A stretch of DNA of 64,000 nucleotides from Manihot esculenta (lineage: Eukaryota > Streptophyta > Magnoliopsida > Malpighiales > Euphorbiaceae): positions 14,804,419-14,868,418 of the forward strand of contig NC_035165.2 in assembly GCF_001659605.2 (NCBI RefSeq), written 5' to 3'. Both the position numbers and the translations under genes were made by a program. The notes under the pieces were generated by a model. It was not told where the DNA came from and ran no database searches. It saw only the letters and a list, made by a program, of their open reading frames with translations. Below are positions 46,296 to 58,663 of this stretch, one piece after another. The stretch's first letter is position 1. The number at the start of each line of letters is the position of its first letter.

Positions 46296-47654
46296 TGTAA
46301 TACCCGGCTAAACTCCGACATCAGAATTCCTATCATCCGGCGGAATCTCGAATGTCGAAACTCTCTAGAAGGGTAAGATTATGTTTTTCTAAAATGTTTT
46401 TGCATGTTTTCAAGGTTTTAAGTATGAAAGAAAATGAGTTTTGAAAGAAAAACACCATAGAGGAAAATCCAGGTTCGGCCACCGAACCTCATGTTCGGCT
46501 GCCGAACTTGGTGGAGTTTTGGAGTCACCTTTGGCTTCCGAAGGTGGTTTGGCCAGCCACCTATAAGAGGCCCCATGTCCGAAAATGGGCGAGTTTTCTC
46601 CTCCATTTTTCGGCAAAGGTGAATTCATGCCTCTCCATGGTTGGTTTTGAGGTTTTCCTTTAATCCTTTCAAGTTTTTAACAAGTTTTATCTTGGTTTTG
46701 AAGATTTTAAGTTCAAAATCGAAGTTGAAAAGCTTGGAGACCCCAGAGCTCAAATCCTCTCAATCTCCAAGTTTGGGTCACGCCTTCTCTCGATCTCCAA
46801 GAGGTAAACGTCGATCCTCATCATCTTTGATGTTTCAAACAAGTTTTATGAAGGTTTATGGGGTAGAAATACATGTTTAAGCTAGTTGTAAAAAATGTTA
46901 GGGTTTATGTAGATTTGAGGATAAATGTATGTAATGTGATGTTATGTTGTTGTTTGTTGGGGTTTAGGCTAGTTTTATGCCCCTATATGCTTGAGAATGA
47001 GTTTATGCATGTTGTAGAATAGCTAAATGTATGTTTGGAAGGTTTAGGGAGGCATTTGTGCATGTGAGGGCTGAGTTCTCCCATTTCTGGAAGAACTCAG
47101 GTTCGGCAGCCGAAGGCATGTTCGGCCGCCGAACCTGCCTGTGGTGGCATGATTGGCCGCCTAAGCTTGCCCCCGAAAGTTTGGACTTTCGGCTCTGGAG
47201 GGCAGTTTCAGCCGCCGAAGGTGCCGCCGAACATGCATGAGTTTCGGATCTGGAAGGAACCTTCGGCCGCCGAAGGTGCCGCTGAAGGTGCATGACTTTC
47301 GGCTCTGGAGGGACTTTCGGCCTCCGAACCTGCCGCCGAAAGTGCCCTGTTCAGCCTTCCTTTGCATGTTTTCTATGAATGTTTTGTGATGTTTTAGGGG
47401 GTTTTTGGGGAGATGTTTAGAGTTATGTAAGTGTATGCTTGGTCCCTCATTTGAGTCCACCTGTGTAGGTTCGGACCCGAGGAACCGAGGACCCCAGCAG
47501 TGAGGCAGCTGCTTCAGAGTCAGTTCAGAGTCAGCCAGAGGTGAGTAGAACTAACCAATCTTTTATTTTAAAAAATCAAACGTTTTGAGCATGTTCATGC
47601 ATCATGATGTATAATAGGTTGATTGCATTAGAACTCACGAATATGCCACATTGC

Positions 47655-49334
47655 TGACTCGCGGTTGTCGAAGCCGGTCAAAAATAACCTCTACGGTTAT
47701 CAACAATCTTACAACTGCAGATAGTGGTAAAGGATCGAATCCACAGAGAATTGAGTACTTATCTATTTTTCCCAAACAAGATCAATTAGAATCAACTGAA
47801 AGCACAATTGAAAGCAAGTAGTTCAAAAGTAAAGTGCAATAAAGTAAAAAAGGGGGTTTTGAGATTGATTTGGCTAATAACTATTGAAAGCAATTAAAAC
47901 AGCAAGTAATTAAAATAAAAGAGGAAATCAATATGAGAAAGGTCTAGTTGAAGATATGGATCCACCTTGGTTGTTTGGATTGATCATTGAAACTTATGTT
48001 CTCTTGATTGGTTCAATAGATTAGTTATGGGGGTGGAAAACGCTTCTCACCACCATGTCTCTCCTTATGATTAAATCAATTAGGGAACGTCCTCTAATCA
48101 ATTACTAATTAACAAATTGCCAAGGAACGTCCTTGGGCCTTAGGCATCAAAACAATTGTCAATTGCATGAAGAAATAGAGAGATCCAATCCTAGCTACTC
48201 CAAACGCATGAAGATGGTGCTAGATCATACAATTCCTTAGTTTTTACACCAAGTGTTCTTAGGTCAGAATATTTCCAGCAATTACGGACTAATAAATATC
48301 CCAACTAACAATCAATTAACTTTGCAATCAAGAATCAAGTGGCCAATTTGATCAAAACAACAAAGCAATCTTAGATTTAAGCACACAATTGTATGAATAT
48401 TGAACAAACCAAAAGCAAACACTTTATGTTCAGATCTCACAACCCTTTAAACAACCTTAGTTTCAACCAAACTTCAATTAGAATTAGGGTTTCAGCTACT
48501 CATGGCTGAACCAAAATAGAAAATAAAAGAAAAGAAAGCAAGAAGATGAAGAACCGAAGGGGAGAAGCTTTGGAGAGCCTTGGCCGAACCTTGGAGGAGT
48601 TGTGTGGATGTAAATCTGAAATCTTCCACTTCTTGTCTTCATGAAGCCTTTAAATAAGACTTGGGAGGCTGCCTAGGGTTTCTTGGGTGTCCATGCATCT
48701 TTTAGAGGCTGCCCAAAGTGCTCTTGGTCCAATATGTGCATGTGAAGGCAAGAGAGGGGCTTTTTGGTCTTTTAATTGCTGCCCAAGTGTGTCCAAGAAG
48801 TTTCCTTCACATTATTCATGCACTAAAGAGGAAGGTGGAGCCTTGTTTTGAATTTTGAATGTGCATGGTATGAAGTGAGAAACATGTGATCTCCAAGATT
48901 TGGCTTCTTGAATAAGGAAGAGGCTATTCGGGAGGACTTTTGGCCACCTAAGCTTAGTTTCGGAGGCTGGACTTTCGGCTCTGGAGAAGACTTTCGGCCG
49001 CCGAAGGTGCCTCTGAAGGTAGGTGACTTTCGGCTTTGGAGCAAACTTTCGGCTTCCGAAGGTGCCTCCGAAGGTGGGTGACTTTCGGCTTCCGAAGGTG
49101 CTTCTGAAGGTGGTTGAGTTTCGGCTCTGGACTTGACTTTCGGCTTCCGAAGGTGCTTCCGAAGGTGGCTTTTCCAAATTTGGCACTTTTTGACAGTTTT
49201 AAGAGCATTTTATCTTGATTGTCTCTTTACACCTAATATCTGTAAAACATGATTAAAACCACAAAATTAGGTAGGAAAGGTGTAAATAAACATCAATAAG
49301 ATCATGATAATATGAACTTAAATATGCTCTATCA
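47655..49334 (-). mobile_element. Solo LTR H (Athila-type)
   Basis: Starts TGACTCGCGGTTGTCG, ends GCTCTATCA, TSD ATTGC perfect (47650-47654, 49335-49339). 1680 bp, homologous to both LTRs of Athila I, with no internal region. In the Athila sense (minus strand) a palindrome cluster (48927-49165) precedes a TATTTAAAGG-type box near 48650. Confidence 0.92.
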
Positions 49335-49992
49335 ATTGCATTATTCATTGTGGGTGTGGATGGACAACAGGACGACTCACTAGCCCTCCAGATTATTATT
49401 GTATGTACCAGAAGTCCTGAGGAGCCCCACCGAGGGTCGGGCACAGAGCTTATTGTATGTAATAGAAGTCCTGAGGAGCTCCTTCGAGGGCCGGGCACAG
49501 AGTGGAGGGAATTTTGGGTCAGTCCATCCGTGATGTGAATTAATTGTGTTGTGACGCATTCCATGAAGCATGTTTTATATAATGTTTTATTGTTATGCTC
49601 ACTGGGCTTTTTAGCTCACCCACTCCCTTAACCCCCAGGCTTGCAGGTCAGAGTCGGATCAGGAAGTGAGCAAGGGTAAAGAGGTAGTTAATGTAATAGT
49701 TTAGTGTGGACATGATTTGTAAATGTTATAAAGTGTAATGTAATGTAAAGACATGAGTATAGTATTGTGCTTGGCCCTATGGTCTGTTGTAATCCCTTCT
49801 ATACATGATCTATTTTTATTAAGGTTTTAATAATATTGATGTTGAACCAAGCTCGTCTTAAGAGATGTTGACCCAACTAGAGCATTTGATGAGGGCTCTA
49901 GTATGGGGTTTATATGTTACAGGTATTATGTATGTGAGACAAGCTGGGTATATGGAAAAGTTTAAATTTTTTTTATGTAAATGTTTGATCAT

Positions 49993-51639
49993 TGACGGTG
50001 CGGTTGTCGAAGCCAGTCAAAAATAACCTTCTTGGTTACCTACAATTACAACTGCAGATAGTGGTGAAGGATCGAATCCAGAGAGAATTGATTACCTATC
50101 TATTTATCTTAATCAAGACCAAGAAAACTAATTGAAAACACAGTAGAAAGCAATTAATCGCAAATAGAACAAAAGTAAAGTGCAATAAAAGTAAAAAGGG
50201 GGGTTTTGAGATGATTTGACTAACAACTATTAAAAGCAAATAAAATAGAAAAAAATTAAAATAAAAGAAGAAATTAATATGAGAAAAGTCTAGTTGAAGA
50301 TATGGATCCACTTTGGTTGTTTGGGTTGATCATTGAAACATGGTTATCTTGATTGATTCAATAGGTTGGTTATGGGGGTGGAAGACGCTTCTCACCACCA
50401 TGTCTTTCCTTATGAACAAACTGATTAGGGAACATCCTCTAACCAATTACTAATCAACAAATTGCCAAGGAACGTCCTTGGGCCAAAGGCATCAAAACAA
50501 TTGCCAATTGCATGAAGAACAAGAAAGATCCAAACCCTAGCTACTCAAACGCATGAGATGTTGCTAGATCATACAATTTCTTGGGTTTTTACACCAAGTG
50601 TTCTATGGACAGAATATTTCCAACAATTACGGACTAACAAATATCCTAATCAACAATCAATTAACTTTGCAATCAAGAATCAAGTGGCCAATTTGATCAA
50701 AACAACAAAGCAATCTTAGAATTAAGCACAATTGCATGAATATTGAATAAACCAAAATCAAACACTTTATGTTCAGATCTCACAACCTTTTAAACAACCT
50801 TAGTTTCAACCAAACTTCAACTAGAATAAGGGTTTCAGCCACTCATGGCTGAACCAAAACAGAAAATAAAAGAAAAGAAGATGAAAAGAGGAGGAATGGT
50901 GGTGGGGAAGAGTGCCTAGCCTTCTTGATCAAACCTTGATGGAAGATGATTAGTTCTTGGTCTTCTTGAAGCCTTTAAATAGATCTTGAGAGGCTCCTTA
51001 GGGTTTGGTGGCTGTCCATGCATCTTTTAGAGATTTGCTCAAAGTGCCCTTGTGTCTTCTATGTGCATGTGAAGGCAAGGGAGGAGCATTTTGGTCTTTT
51101 AATTGCTGTCCATGGTGTGTCCAAGAAGATTTATGCACTAATGAGGAAGGTGGAGCCTTGATTTGAATTTTGAATGAATATGGCACTATGTAGGAAACAT
51201 GTGATCTCCAAGATTTGGCTTCTTGAATAAGGAGGAGGCTGTTCGGGGGCACTTCCGGCCGCCTAAGATGAGTTTCGGGGGCTGGACTTTCGGCTCTGGA
51301 CGCAAGGTTCGGCGGCCAAAGGTGCCGCCGAAGGTGGTGCAGTTTCGTCTCTAGACCTGACTTTCGGCCGCCGAAGGTGCTTCCGAAGGTGGGTGACTTT
51401 CGGCTTCCGAAAGTGCTTCCGAAGGTGCTTCCGAAAGTGGTTGAGTTTTGGCTTCCGAAAGTGCTTCCGAAGGTGCTTGAGTTTTTGGCACTTTTTGGCA
51501 TTTTTAAGAGCATTTTCTCCAAATTGTTCCTTTACACCTAATATCTGTAAAACATGATTAAAACCACAAAATTAGGTAGAATAGGTGCAAATAAACAGCA
51601 ATAAGATCATGATAATATGGGCTAAAATATGCTCTATCA
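49993..51639 (-). repeat. 3' LTR of Athila I
   Basis: 1647 bp. Palindrome cluster at 51243-51480. A TATTTAAAGG-like TATA box on the minus strand near 50975 lies downstream of the cluster. The complement of a polypurine tract (ATACCCCCACACTTA) follows at 51640. Confidence 0.92.
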
Positions 51640-52684
51640 AATACCCCCACACTTAACCTTTTGCTTGTCCTCAAGTAAATAAACATAGTCAAATAAGCTT
51701 TCTTTGCTCTAGATCCTTATTTCCACTTAAGCTCTTACTCTAAACTCCTATGTTGAAGCATTGCAGTGAAGAATATACGCATGAAGATTACTCACCTTCT
51801 TTCCTTGTTTTCCTTTGCTTACTATGGCTAGGATTTGTTTTCCTCAAGAGAGACCATACATGCACATGTTTGTTAAGACCTTTTCTAGCTTTCAGAGTGA
51901 CTTGTCCTTACCTTGAAGTACTTTATTCAGGCTTTTGCACTTAGATTTTCCTTGAAAAAGTCACCAACCTTTTGACGTGAAGGTACATATTTGTGATACC
52001 CACCCCCAGTTACTCAGTTGGTCACCTTTCCAAGTGGCTACTAGCTTTGTTCTTAGTCTTTTGACCATTGGAACAGTTTTTGATTTGTGCTTTTGAGGTC
52101 TTTGCCTTTGCTGAATTTTCTTTCTCTCAATGATTTGGGCAAATCAACACCAATTGCTAAATCAAGTCACATTAAGTTCATTCACACAATTTTCAATTTA
52201 TTCTCATCAATTGAGGGTCATCAATATATTTTTCACCATAGCAAACTCAAGGATTCAATTCAAAAGGCAATTCTCAAACATGAATATAACTCACTGCAAT
52301 TGATTCAACATAAGTTTAAAGAGTTATCACATCAATGGGGTCATGGAAAGAAAAACTCATCCAACATAGTTCATCAGTTTGAGTAGAGCAAAACAAAAAG
52401 ATGAAGAAGGTTGTGGTTGTGTGTGTTTTATTGAAAGCAAAAACAAATTAAAATTGAACTGTGGCTAATTAAAAAATTTTTTTTTTGCAATCTGAAAGCA
52501 TGTAAATTCGCAGAAGAGAAAGGGAGAAGAGGAAGAGAAGAGGAGAAGAAGAAGGGAGGAAGAAGAAGAAGATATGCACCCCCACACTTAAATCATGCAT
52601 TGTCCTCAATGTAAAAGAAGAGAGAAAAAGAGAACAAAGGAATTTGAATACTCCCCTGGGGTGTGGTGTGCATGGCATGATCAC
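51640..52684 (-). other. 3' UTR of Athila I with two polypurine-tract-like sites
   Basis: No coding sequence between the pol stop and the LTR; integrase should be here in a complete element. The CACCCCCACACTTAA-like polypurine complement next to the LTR (51651) is repeated at about 52578, followed by TGTCCTCAA in both places. A purine-rich microsatellite-like block (AGAAGAAGAAG) is at 52510-52575. Confidence 0.7.
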
Positions 52685-54196
52685 TTAGGCAGAATGAGTG
52701 ACGAACAGATGTTCGTCTGGGAACTCTTCTTTGACTGGACATGGTACAGAGCTAGAGGGAAGTCGGCTGAGGTGGTCTGCCACAAGATTCTCTTTGCCCT
52801 TCTTGTCTCTTATCTCTAGATCAAATTCTTGTAGAAGTAGGATCCACCTAATGAGCCTTGGTTTTGCTTCTTTTTTCTTAATCAAATATCGCAAGGCTGC
52901 ATGGTCAGAGTAGACAATGACTTTGGTTCCCAATAGATATGGTCTGAACTTTTCCAAAGCAAATACAACTGCCAAGAGTTCTTTTTCAGTTGTTGTGTAG
53001 TTGCTTTGTGCAGCATCTAGTGTGTGAGAGGCATAGTGAATGACATGGGGTGAGTTTCCCACACGTTGCCCCAAAACTGCTCCCACTGCATAATTGCTTG
53101 CATCACACATGATTTCAAATGGTAAGTTCCAGTCAGGTCCTTGAATAATTGGATCAGTCACAAGCAATTCTTTAATCAAATCAAATGCCTTTTTGCAATC
53201 TGCATCAAAATCAAATGTTATATCCTGTTGGAGCAATCTGCATAATGGCAAAGTGATTTTTGAGAAATCTTTGATGAATCTTCTATAGAATCCTGCATGG
53301 CCAAGGAATGAGCGGATGTCTCTAACATTTGTGGGATAAGGCAGATTTTTAATGGTATCCACCTTAGCTTTGTCCACTTCAATGCCCTTGGCTGAAACAA
53401 CATGACCTAAGACCATACCTTGGTTAACCATAAAATGACATTTTTCATAATTAAGCACAAGGTTAGACTCAATGCATCTTTGTAAGATCTTTTCCAGGTT
53501 AGTAAGGCATTCATCAAAGGAGTTACCATGTACTGTGAAGTCATCCATGAATACTTCAATGGTCTTACCCACATAGTCAGAGAATATGCTCATCATGCAT
53601 CGCTGAAAGATGGCAGGTGCATTGCATAGCCCAAATGGCATTCTTCTAAAGGCAAAAGTGCCAAAAGAACAAGTGAAGGTGGTCTTCTCTTGGTCCTCTG
53701 GAGCTACTGGAATCTGATAAAAACCTGAATAACCATCAAGACAACAATAATGAGACTTACCTACAAGCCTTTCCAGCATCTGATCAATGAATGGTAGTGG
53801 GAAGAAGTCCTTCCTTGTGGCAGCGTTGAGCTTCCTATAGTCCATGCAAACTCTCAATCCATTCTGAACTCTTGTGGGAACAAGTTCTCCTTCAGCATTT
53901 GGTACAATGGTAATTTCAGTTTTCTTTGGAACTACATGTACAGGGCTCACCCATTTGCTATCAGAGATTGGGTATATGATGCCTGCATCAAGGAGTTTGA
54001 CTATATCTTTTTTCACTACCTCCATCATAGGTGGATTCAGTCTTCTTTGAGCATCTCTGACTGGCTTGCATTCATCCTCCATGTGAATTCTATGCATGCA
54101 GGTGGAGGGAGAGATACCTTTGATGTCATCAATGGTCCATCCTATGGCTTCTTTGTGTTTCTGTAGTACCTTTAAGAGGCTTGCTTGTTCTTGTTA
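52685..54196 (-). pseudogene. RT-RNase H part of Athila I pol
   Basis: Continues the gag-protease frame after a TAA at 54194-54196. It opens with [12 protein letters not shown] and CMHRIHMED, then [52 protein letters not shown] (the YVDD-box equivalent), LGHVVS; then RNase H with [26 protein letters not shown] and [10 protein letters not shown]. The RT-RNase H stretch is open for 470 codons and looks intact. It stops at 52685 right after the LSRLP end of RNase H plus a short tail, with no integrase. This is the best-preserved enzyme in the window. Confidence 0.92.
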
Positions 54197-56884
54197 GCTC
54201 AATTCATTGGACACTATCACTGGTAGTGTCTTATCAACTCTCAAGTACATGTATTTCAGATGGTCTGGGAGAGGCTTCAGATCAGAAGGTTGTTGTAAAG
54301 ATGGATTTGAGGAGCTTGCTTGTGATGGAGACTGCTGTGAGAGGTTCGGCGGCCGAAAAGTGTCTGAGTTCGGTGGCCAAAGGTCTTCAGTTTGCGGAGT
54401 GAGCAGTGGCGATGGATTCGGCTTCTGAAAGTCGGTTGGTTTCGGCGGCCGAAGAGTGTCTGAGTTCGGCGGCCGAATGTCTTCTATCTGCGTTACCTCT
54501 AATTGCTGAATGCTGCAGACAGTCTTTTTGAGTTTATGGGTTTCAATCCTGTAAAGATCATCATTCAATACACAATCTTGATTCTTATTAAATACATCTT
54601 GGCTCAAACAATCAATAATATCAAGACCATAAACTGGAGACATATCATGTGGGTATTTCATGGCATCATAGACATTGTACTTAATGACTTCTCCTTCAAA
54701 TTCCATGGTAAGAGTACCATCATGCACATCGATTTTAGTTCTAGCAATACTCAAGAAATGACGTCCAAGAAGAATGTCAGAACTAGTATTGCAACTATCT
54801 TCCTTGGTATCAATCACATAAAAATCAGCAGGAAAGACAAGTTCATCTACTTGGACTAAGACATCTTCTAGAACTCCTATGGGGTATACCACAGATCTAT
54901 CAGCCAATTGTATCACAACTCTTGTTTCTTTTAGTGCACATGCATTTAGAGATCTATAGATGGAGAGAGGCATGACATTAATGGATGCACCAAGATCACA
55001 CATGGCTTTCTTGATACCAACATTCCCAATCTTACAAGAGATAGCAAACATACCTTTGTCCTTGCATTTGGTAGGGAGTTCTCTTTTAATAACAACAGTA
55101 ACTACCTCACCTACACTTACTTTTTCTCTTTCAGCAAGCTTTCTTCTATTTGTGCAAAGCTCTTTCAGAAATTTTGCATACCTGGGGATCTGCTTGATAG
55201 CATCTAGCAGCGGTATGTTGATTTCCACTTTTCTGAAAGTCTCAAGGATCTCCTTTTCCTCTTTTTCTTTTTGTGTTCTTTCAAATCTTTTGGGAAAAGG
55301 AGGTGGAATGTGAAAGCTCACCTTCGGATCAGGCTTGTGCGCAGGAGGTGGTTTAGACTGTGCTGGAGAGGCTTCAGGCGGCCTTAGTTCTTGCGCAGGA
55401 GGTGTCTTTGGTGCAACTTCCTTCTCTTGCTCATGACTAGCATCTTGAAGCTCTTTGCCACTTCTCAAAGTAATAGCACTGACATTCTGTCTAGGGTTAG
55501 TTTCAGTTTGAGAAGGGAGTTTGCCTTGGGTTTGCAGTTGGCTTATAGAGGTGGCCATTTGTCCTAGGTCTTGTCGCATGCCTTGCATGGTGCTTATCAG
55601 TGTCTCCATCATCTTTTCAAGGCTTGGATTGGAGCTTGAAGGTGCTGGTTGGACTTGATTTCTTTGGTAGTTCTGGGTGTTGTTGGCCCTTTCATAGCTG
55701 AAATTGGGATGGTCTCTCCAACCAGGATTATAAGTGTTTGAGTACGGATCATGTCTGGGCTAGTTATGGTACCCTCCAATGGCATTTGCTTGCTGGTGGT
55801 CTTCTTGGAGTGTAGGACATTGATCAGTTGGGTGTCCTACATATGAACAGATCCCACATGGCTTAGGAGGTTGGGGTGTTTGCATTTGTTGCACAACATC
55901 TATGACAATATTTTTCATAACAGATGTTAGTTCAGATATAGTGGAAAAACTTACCTCATTGGCCCTTTGTAGTTGCCTCTCTTCTCCATACTACCTAGAT
56001 GAGGCTGCAAGAGTAGATATCAATTCTTTCATCTCCCTTGGTGACTTGTCTAGGATGGATCCTCCACAAGCTACATTTATGAGTTTCCTTTCTGATGGAA
56101 TCAATCCTCCATAGAAGAACTGTATGAGAGCCTTGTCTGACATATTATGTTGTGGACAACCTGTACATAGTCTTTCAAACCTTTCCCAATAGTCATATAA
56201 GTCCTCATTTTGTTTTTGTCTTATACTAGTGATTTCTCTTATTATGCCAATTGATTTAGATGGTGGGAAGTATTTGTCCAAGAAGGTTTGGGCCATATCA
56301 TCCCAAGAAGTTATAGATCTAGGTGGCAAATAAAATAACCAATCCTTAGCATAGTCATCTAATGAAAAGGGAAAAGCTCTCAATTTAACATGATCTTCAG
56401 AGATCCCTTGAGGTCTCATGGATGAACAAACAATACTAAATTCTTTTAAGTGCTTGTGTGGATTTTCATTCTCTCTACCTCTAAATTTAGGGAGAAGATG
56501 TATCAAACCTGTCTTGAGTTCAAAGGGGACTGTAAGAGGTGGATAGGTGATGCAAAGAGGTGCTTGATCACCTATAGGTGTTGCTAACTCCCTCATTGTT
56601 CTTTCCCTTGGCACTTGAGGTCTAATTGCTGGATTTTCTTGAACTATTTGATTCTGGACAGCTTGTCCATTGGGGGCAGCAGCTGGTGCTTGAGGTTCTG
56701 CCATTAGTGCAAAGTTCAGTTGCTGGAGTGAAGGACTTTCGGCGGCCGAATGTTGGGATGGTTCGGCGGCCGAAGGTTGGGCAGAATGTTCTTCAGGCAC
56801 AGAGGCTTGCTTTCCTAGCCTTCTGACGGTGCGTTCAATTTCTGGATCAAAGGGCAGTGTGTCCCTATGCTTAGACCTGGTCAT
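54197..56884 (-). pseudogene. gag-protease part of Athila I, with palindromes in the frame
   Basis: Starts at ATG 56884 (MTRSKHRDT), shortly after the primer-binding site. Gag core: LLPKFRGRENENPHKHL, WLFYLPPRSITSWDD, FLDKYFPPSK. A zinc-knuckle-like CGICSYVGHPTDQC is near 55815-55865. The protease region (about 55080-54650) has CDLGASINVMPLSIY and ILLGRHFL. TAG stops at 55991-55993 and 55760-55762 interrupt the single frame. Six copies of the TTCGGCSGCCGAA palindrome or close variants lie in frame: 56738-56750 and 56762-56774 (read as SAAE), and 54345-54357, 54369-54381, 54441-54453 and 54475-54487 (read as RPPN/RPPK/WPPN). Confidence 0.9.
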
Positions 56885-56915
56885 GAAAGAAAAATAAACA
56901 AACAAGTGAAATCAA

Positions 56916-56934
56916 TTCCCCGGCAACGGCGCCA
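56916..56934 (-). promoter_or_regulatory. Primer-binding site of Athila I (tRNA-Asp type)
   Basis: The minus strand reads TGGCGCCGTTGCCGGGGAA, five bases from the 5' LTR. This is the well-known site of Athila and Tat elements. The decayed sites of A and B are variants of it. Confidence 0.88.
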
Positions 56935-56939
56935 ATTTT

Positions 56940-58576
56940 TGACAGTACGGTTGTCGAAGCCGGTCAAAAATAACCTTCTTGGTTATCAACAATTTACAAT
57001 TGCAGATAGTGGTGAAGGATCGAATCCACAGAGAATTGATTACCTATTTATTTTTTTCAATCAAGACCAAGAGAACTAATGGAAAACACAAGAGAAAGCA
57101 AGTAAATCAAAAGTTGAATGAAAGTAAAGTGCAATAAAAGTAAAAAGGGGGGTTTTGATATTGATTTGTCTAACAACTATTGAAAGCAATTAAAACAGCA
57201 AGTAATCAAAATAAAAGAGGAAATCAATATGAGAAAAGTCTAGTTGAAGATATGGATCCTCTTTGGTTGCTTGGGTTGATCATTGAAACTTTGGTTTTCT
57301 TGATTGATTCAATAGATTAGTTATGGGGATGGAAGACGCTTCTCACCACCATGTCTCTCCTTATGATTAAATTAATTAGGGAACGTCCTCTAATCAATTA
57401 CTAATTAACAAATTGCCAAGGAACGTCCTTGGCCCTTAGGCATCAAAACAATTGTCAATTGCATAAAGAATGAGAGAGATCTATCCCTAGCTACTCAAAC
57501 GCATGAGATGTTGCTAGATCATGCAATTCCCTAGTTTTTACACCAAGTGTTCTTAGGTCAAAATATTTCCAGCAATTACGGACTAACAAATATCCTAACC
57601 AACAATCAATTAACTTTGCAATCAAGAATCAAGTGGCCAATTTGATCAAAACAACAAAGCAATCTTAGAATTAAGCACAATTGCATGAATATTGAATAAA
57701 CCAAAATCAAACACTTTATGTTCAGATCTCACAACCTTTTAAACAACCTTAGTTTCAACCAAACTTCAACTAGAATAAGGGTTTCAGCCACTCATGGCTG
57801 AACTAAAACAGAAAATAAAATAAAAGAAGATGAAAAGAGGAGGAATGGTGGTGGGGAAGAGTGCCTAGCCTTCTTGATCAAACCTTGATGGAAGATGATT
57901 AGTTCTTGGTCTTCTTGAAGCCTTTAAATAGATCTTGAGAGGCTCCTTAGGGTTTGGTGGCTGTCCATGCATCTTTTAGAGATTTGCCCAAAGTGCCCTT
58001 GTGTCTTCTATGTGCATGTGAAGGCAAGGGAGGAGCATTTTGGTCTTTTAATTGCTGTCCATGGTGTGTCCAAGAAGATTTATGCACTAATGAGGAAGGT
58101 GGAGCCTTGATTTGAATTTTGAATGAGCATGGCACTATGTAGGAAACATGTGATCTCCAAGATTTGGCTTCTTGAATAAGGAGGAGGCTGTTCGGGGGCA
58201 CTTTCGGCCGCCTAAGATGAGTTTCGGAGGCTGGACTTTCAGCTCTGGACGCAAGGTTCGGCGGCCGAAGGTGCCGCTGAAGGTGGTGCAGTTTCGTCTC
58301 TGGACCTGACTTTCGGCCGCCGAAGGTGCTTCCGAAAGTGGGTGACTTTCGGCTTCCGAAAGTGCTTCTGAAGGTGCTTCCGAAAGTGGTTGAGTTTTAG
58401 CTTCCGAAGGTGCTTGAGTTTTTGGCACTTTTTGGCATTTTTAAGAGCATTTTCGCAAAATTGTTCCTTTACACCTAATATCTGTAAAACATGATTAAAA
58501 CCATAAAATTAGGTAGAATAGGTGCAAATAAACATCAATAAGATCATGATAATATGGGCTAAAATATGCTCTATCA
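56940..58576 (-). repeat. 5' LTR of Athila I
   Basis: 1637 bp. The part from about 57605 to 58576 is nearly identical to the other LTR, but 56940-57600 is much more divergent and resembles solo LTR H. Palindrome cluster at 58192-58415. Confidence 0.92.
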
Positions 58577-58663
58577 ATCATGTATGGGATTTTATCTGGT
58601 ATACAGGTTGCATGTTAGGCTTGCTACGGGTCCCGGCGACCTTAAGTCGATCTGGACCCTAGC

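Larger units (their letters stand above)
49993..58576 (-). mobile_element. Athila-lineage Ty3/gypsy element I, integrase-less
   Basis: LTRs 49993-51639 and 56940-58576; TSD ATCAT perfect (49988-49992, 58577-58581). The primer-binding site matches the tRNA-Asp type used by Athila. One minus-strand frame (56884 to 52685) holds gag, protease, RT and RNase H. Integrase and any env-like ORF are absent: the frame ends just after RNase H and 1 kb of non-coding sequence follows. At 8.6 kb it is shorter than usual Athila elements (10-12 kb). It is non-autonomous. Confidence 0.93.
46296..58663 (+). mobile_element. Chromovirus LTR K (Tekay-type), interrupted by H and I and cut by J
   Basis: Starts TGTAATACCCGGC after TCAAA (46291-46295). 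Its own sequence is 46296-47654, 49340-49992 and 58582-58663, about 2.1 kb in all and homologous to the C1 LTR. It holds palindrome clusters at 46472-46547 and 47101-47341, a TATA-like CTATAAGAGG at 46561, the conserved GTTCGGACCCGAGG block at about 47468 and its own minisatellite (49400-49500, core AGAAGTCCTGAGGAGC). It ends at GACCCTAGC where J begins; the last bases lie beyond J. Whether K is a solo LTR or part of a full element cannot be seen. Confidence 0.85.

Noticed and set aside
46296..49334. K and H as a single composite element
   Set aside because: H has its own perfect 5-bp TSD (ATTGC) and typical Athila LTR ends, so it is a separate insertion into K.
54503..55313. Plus-strand ORFs of about 117 codons within Athila I
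   Set aside because: Shadows of the minus-strand gag-protease frame.
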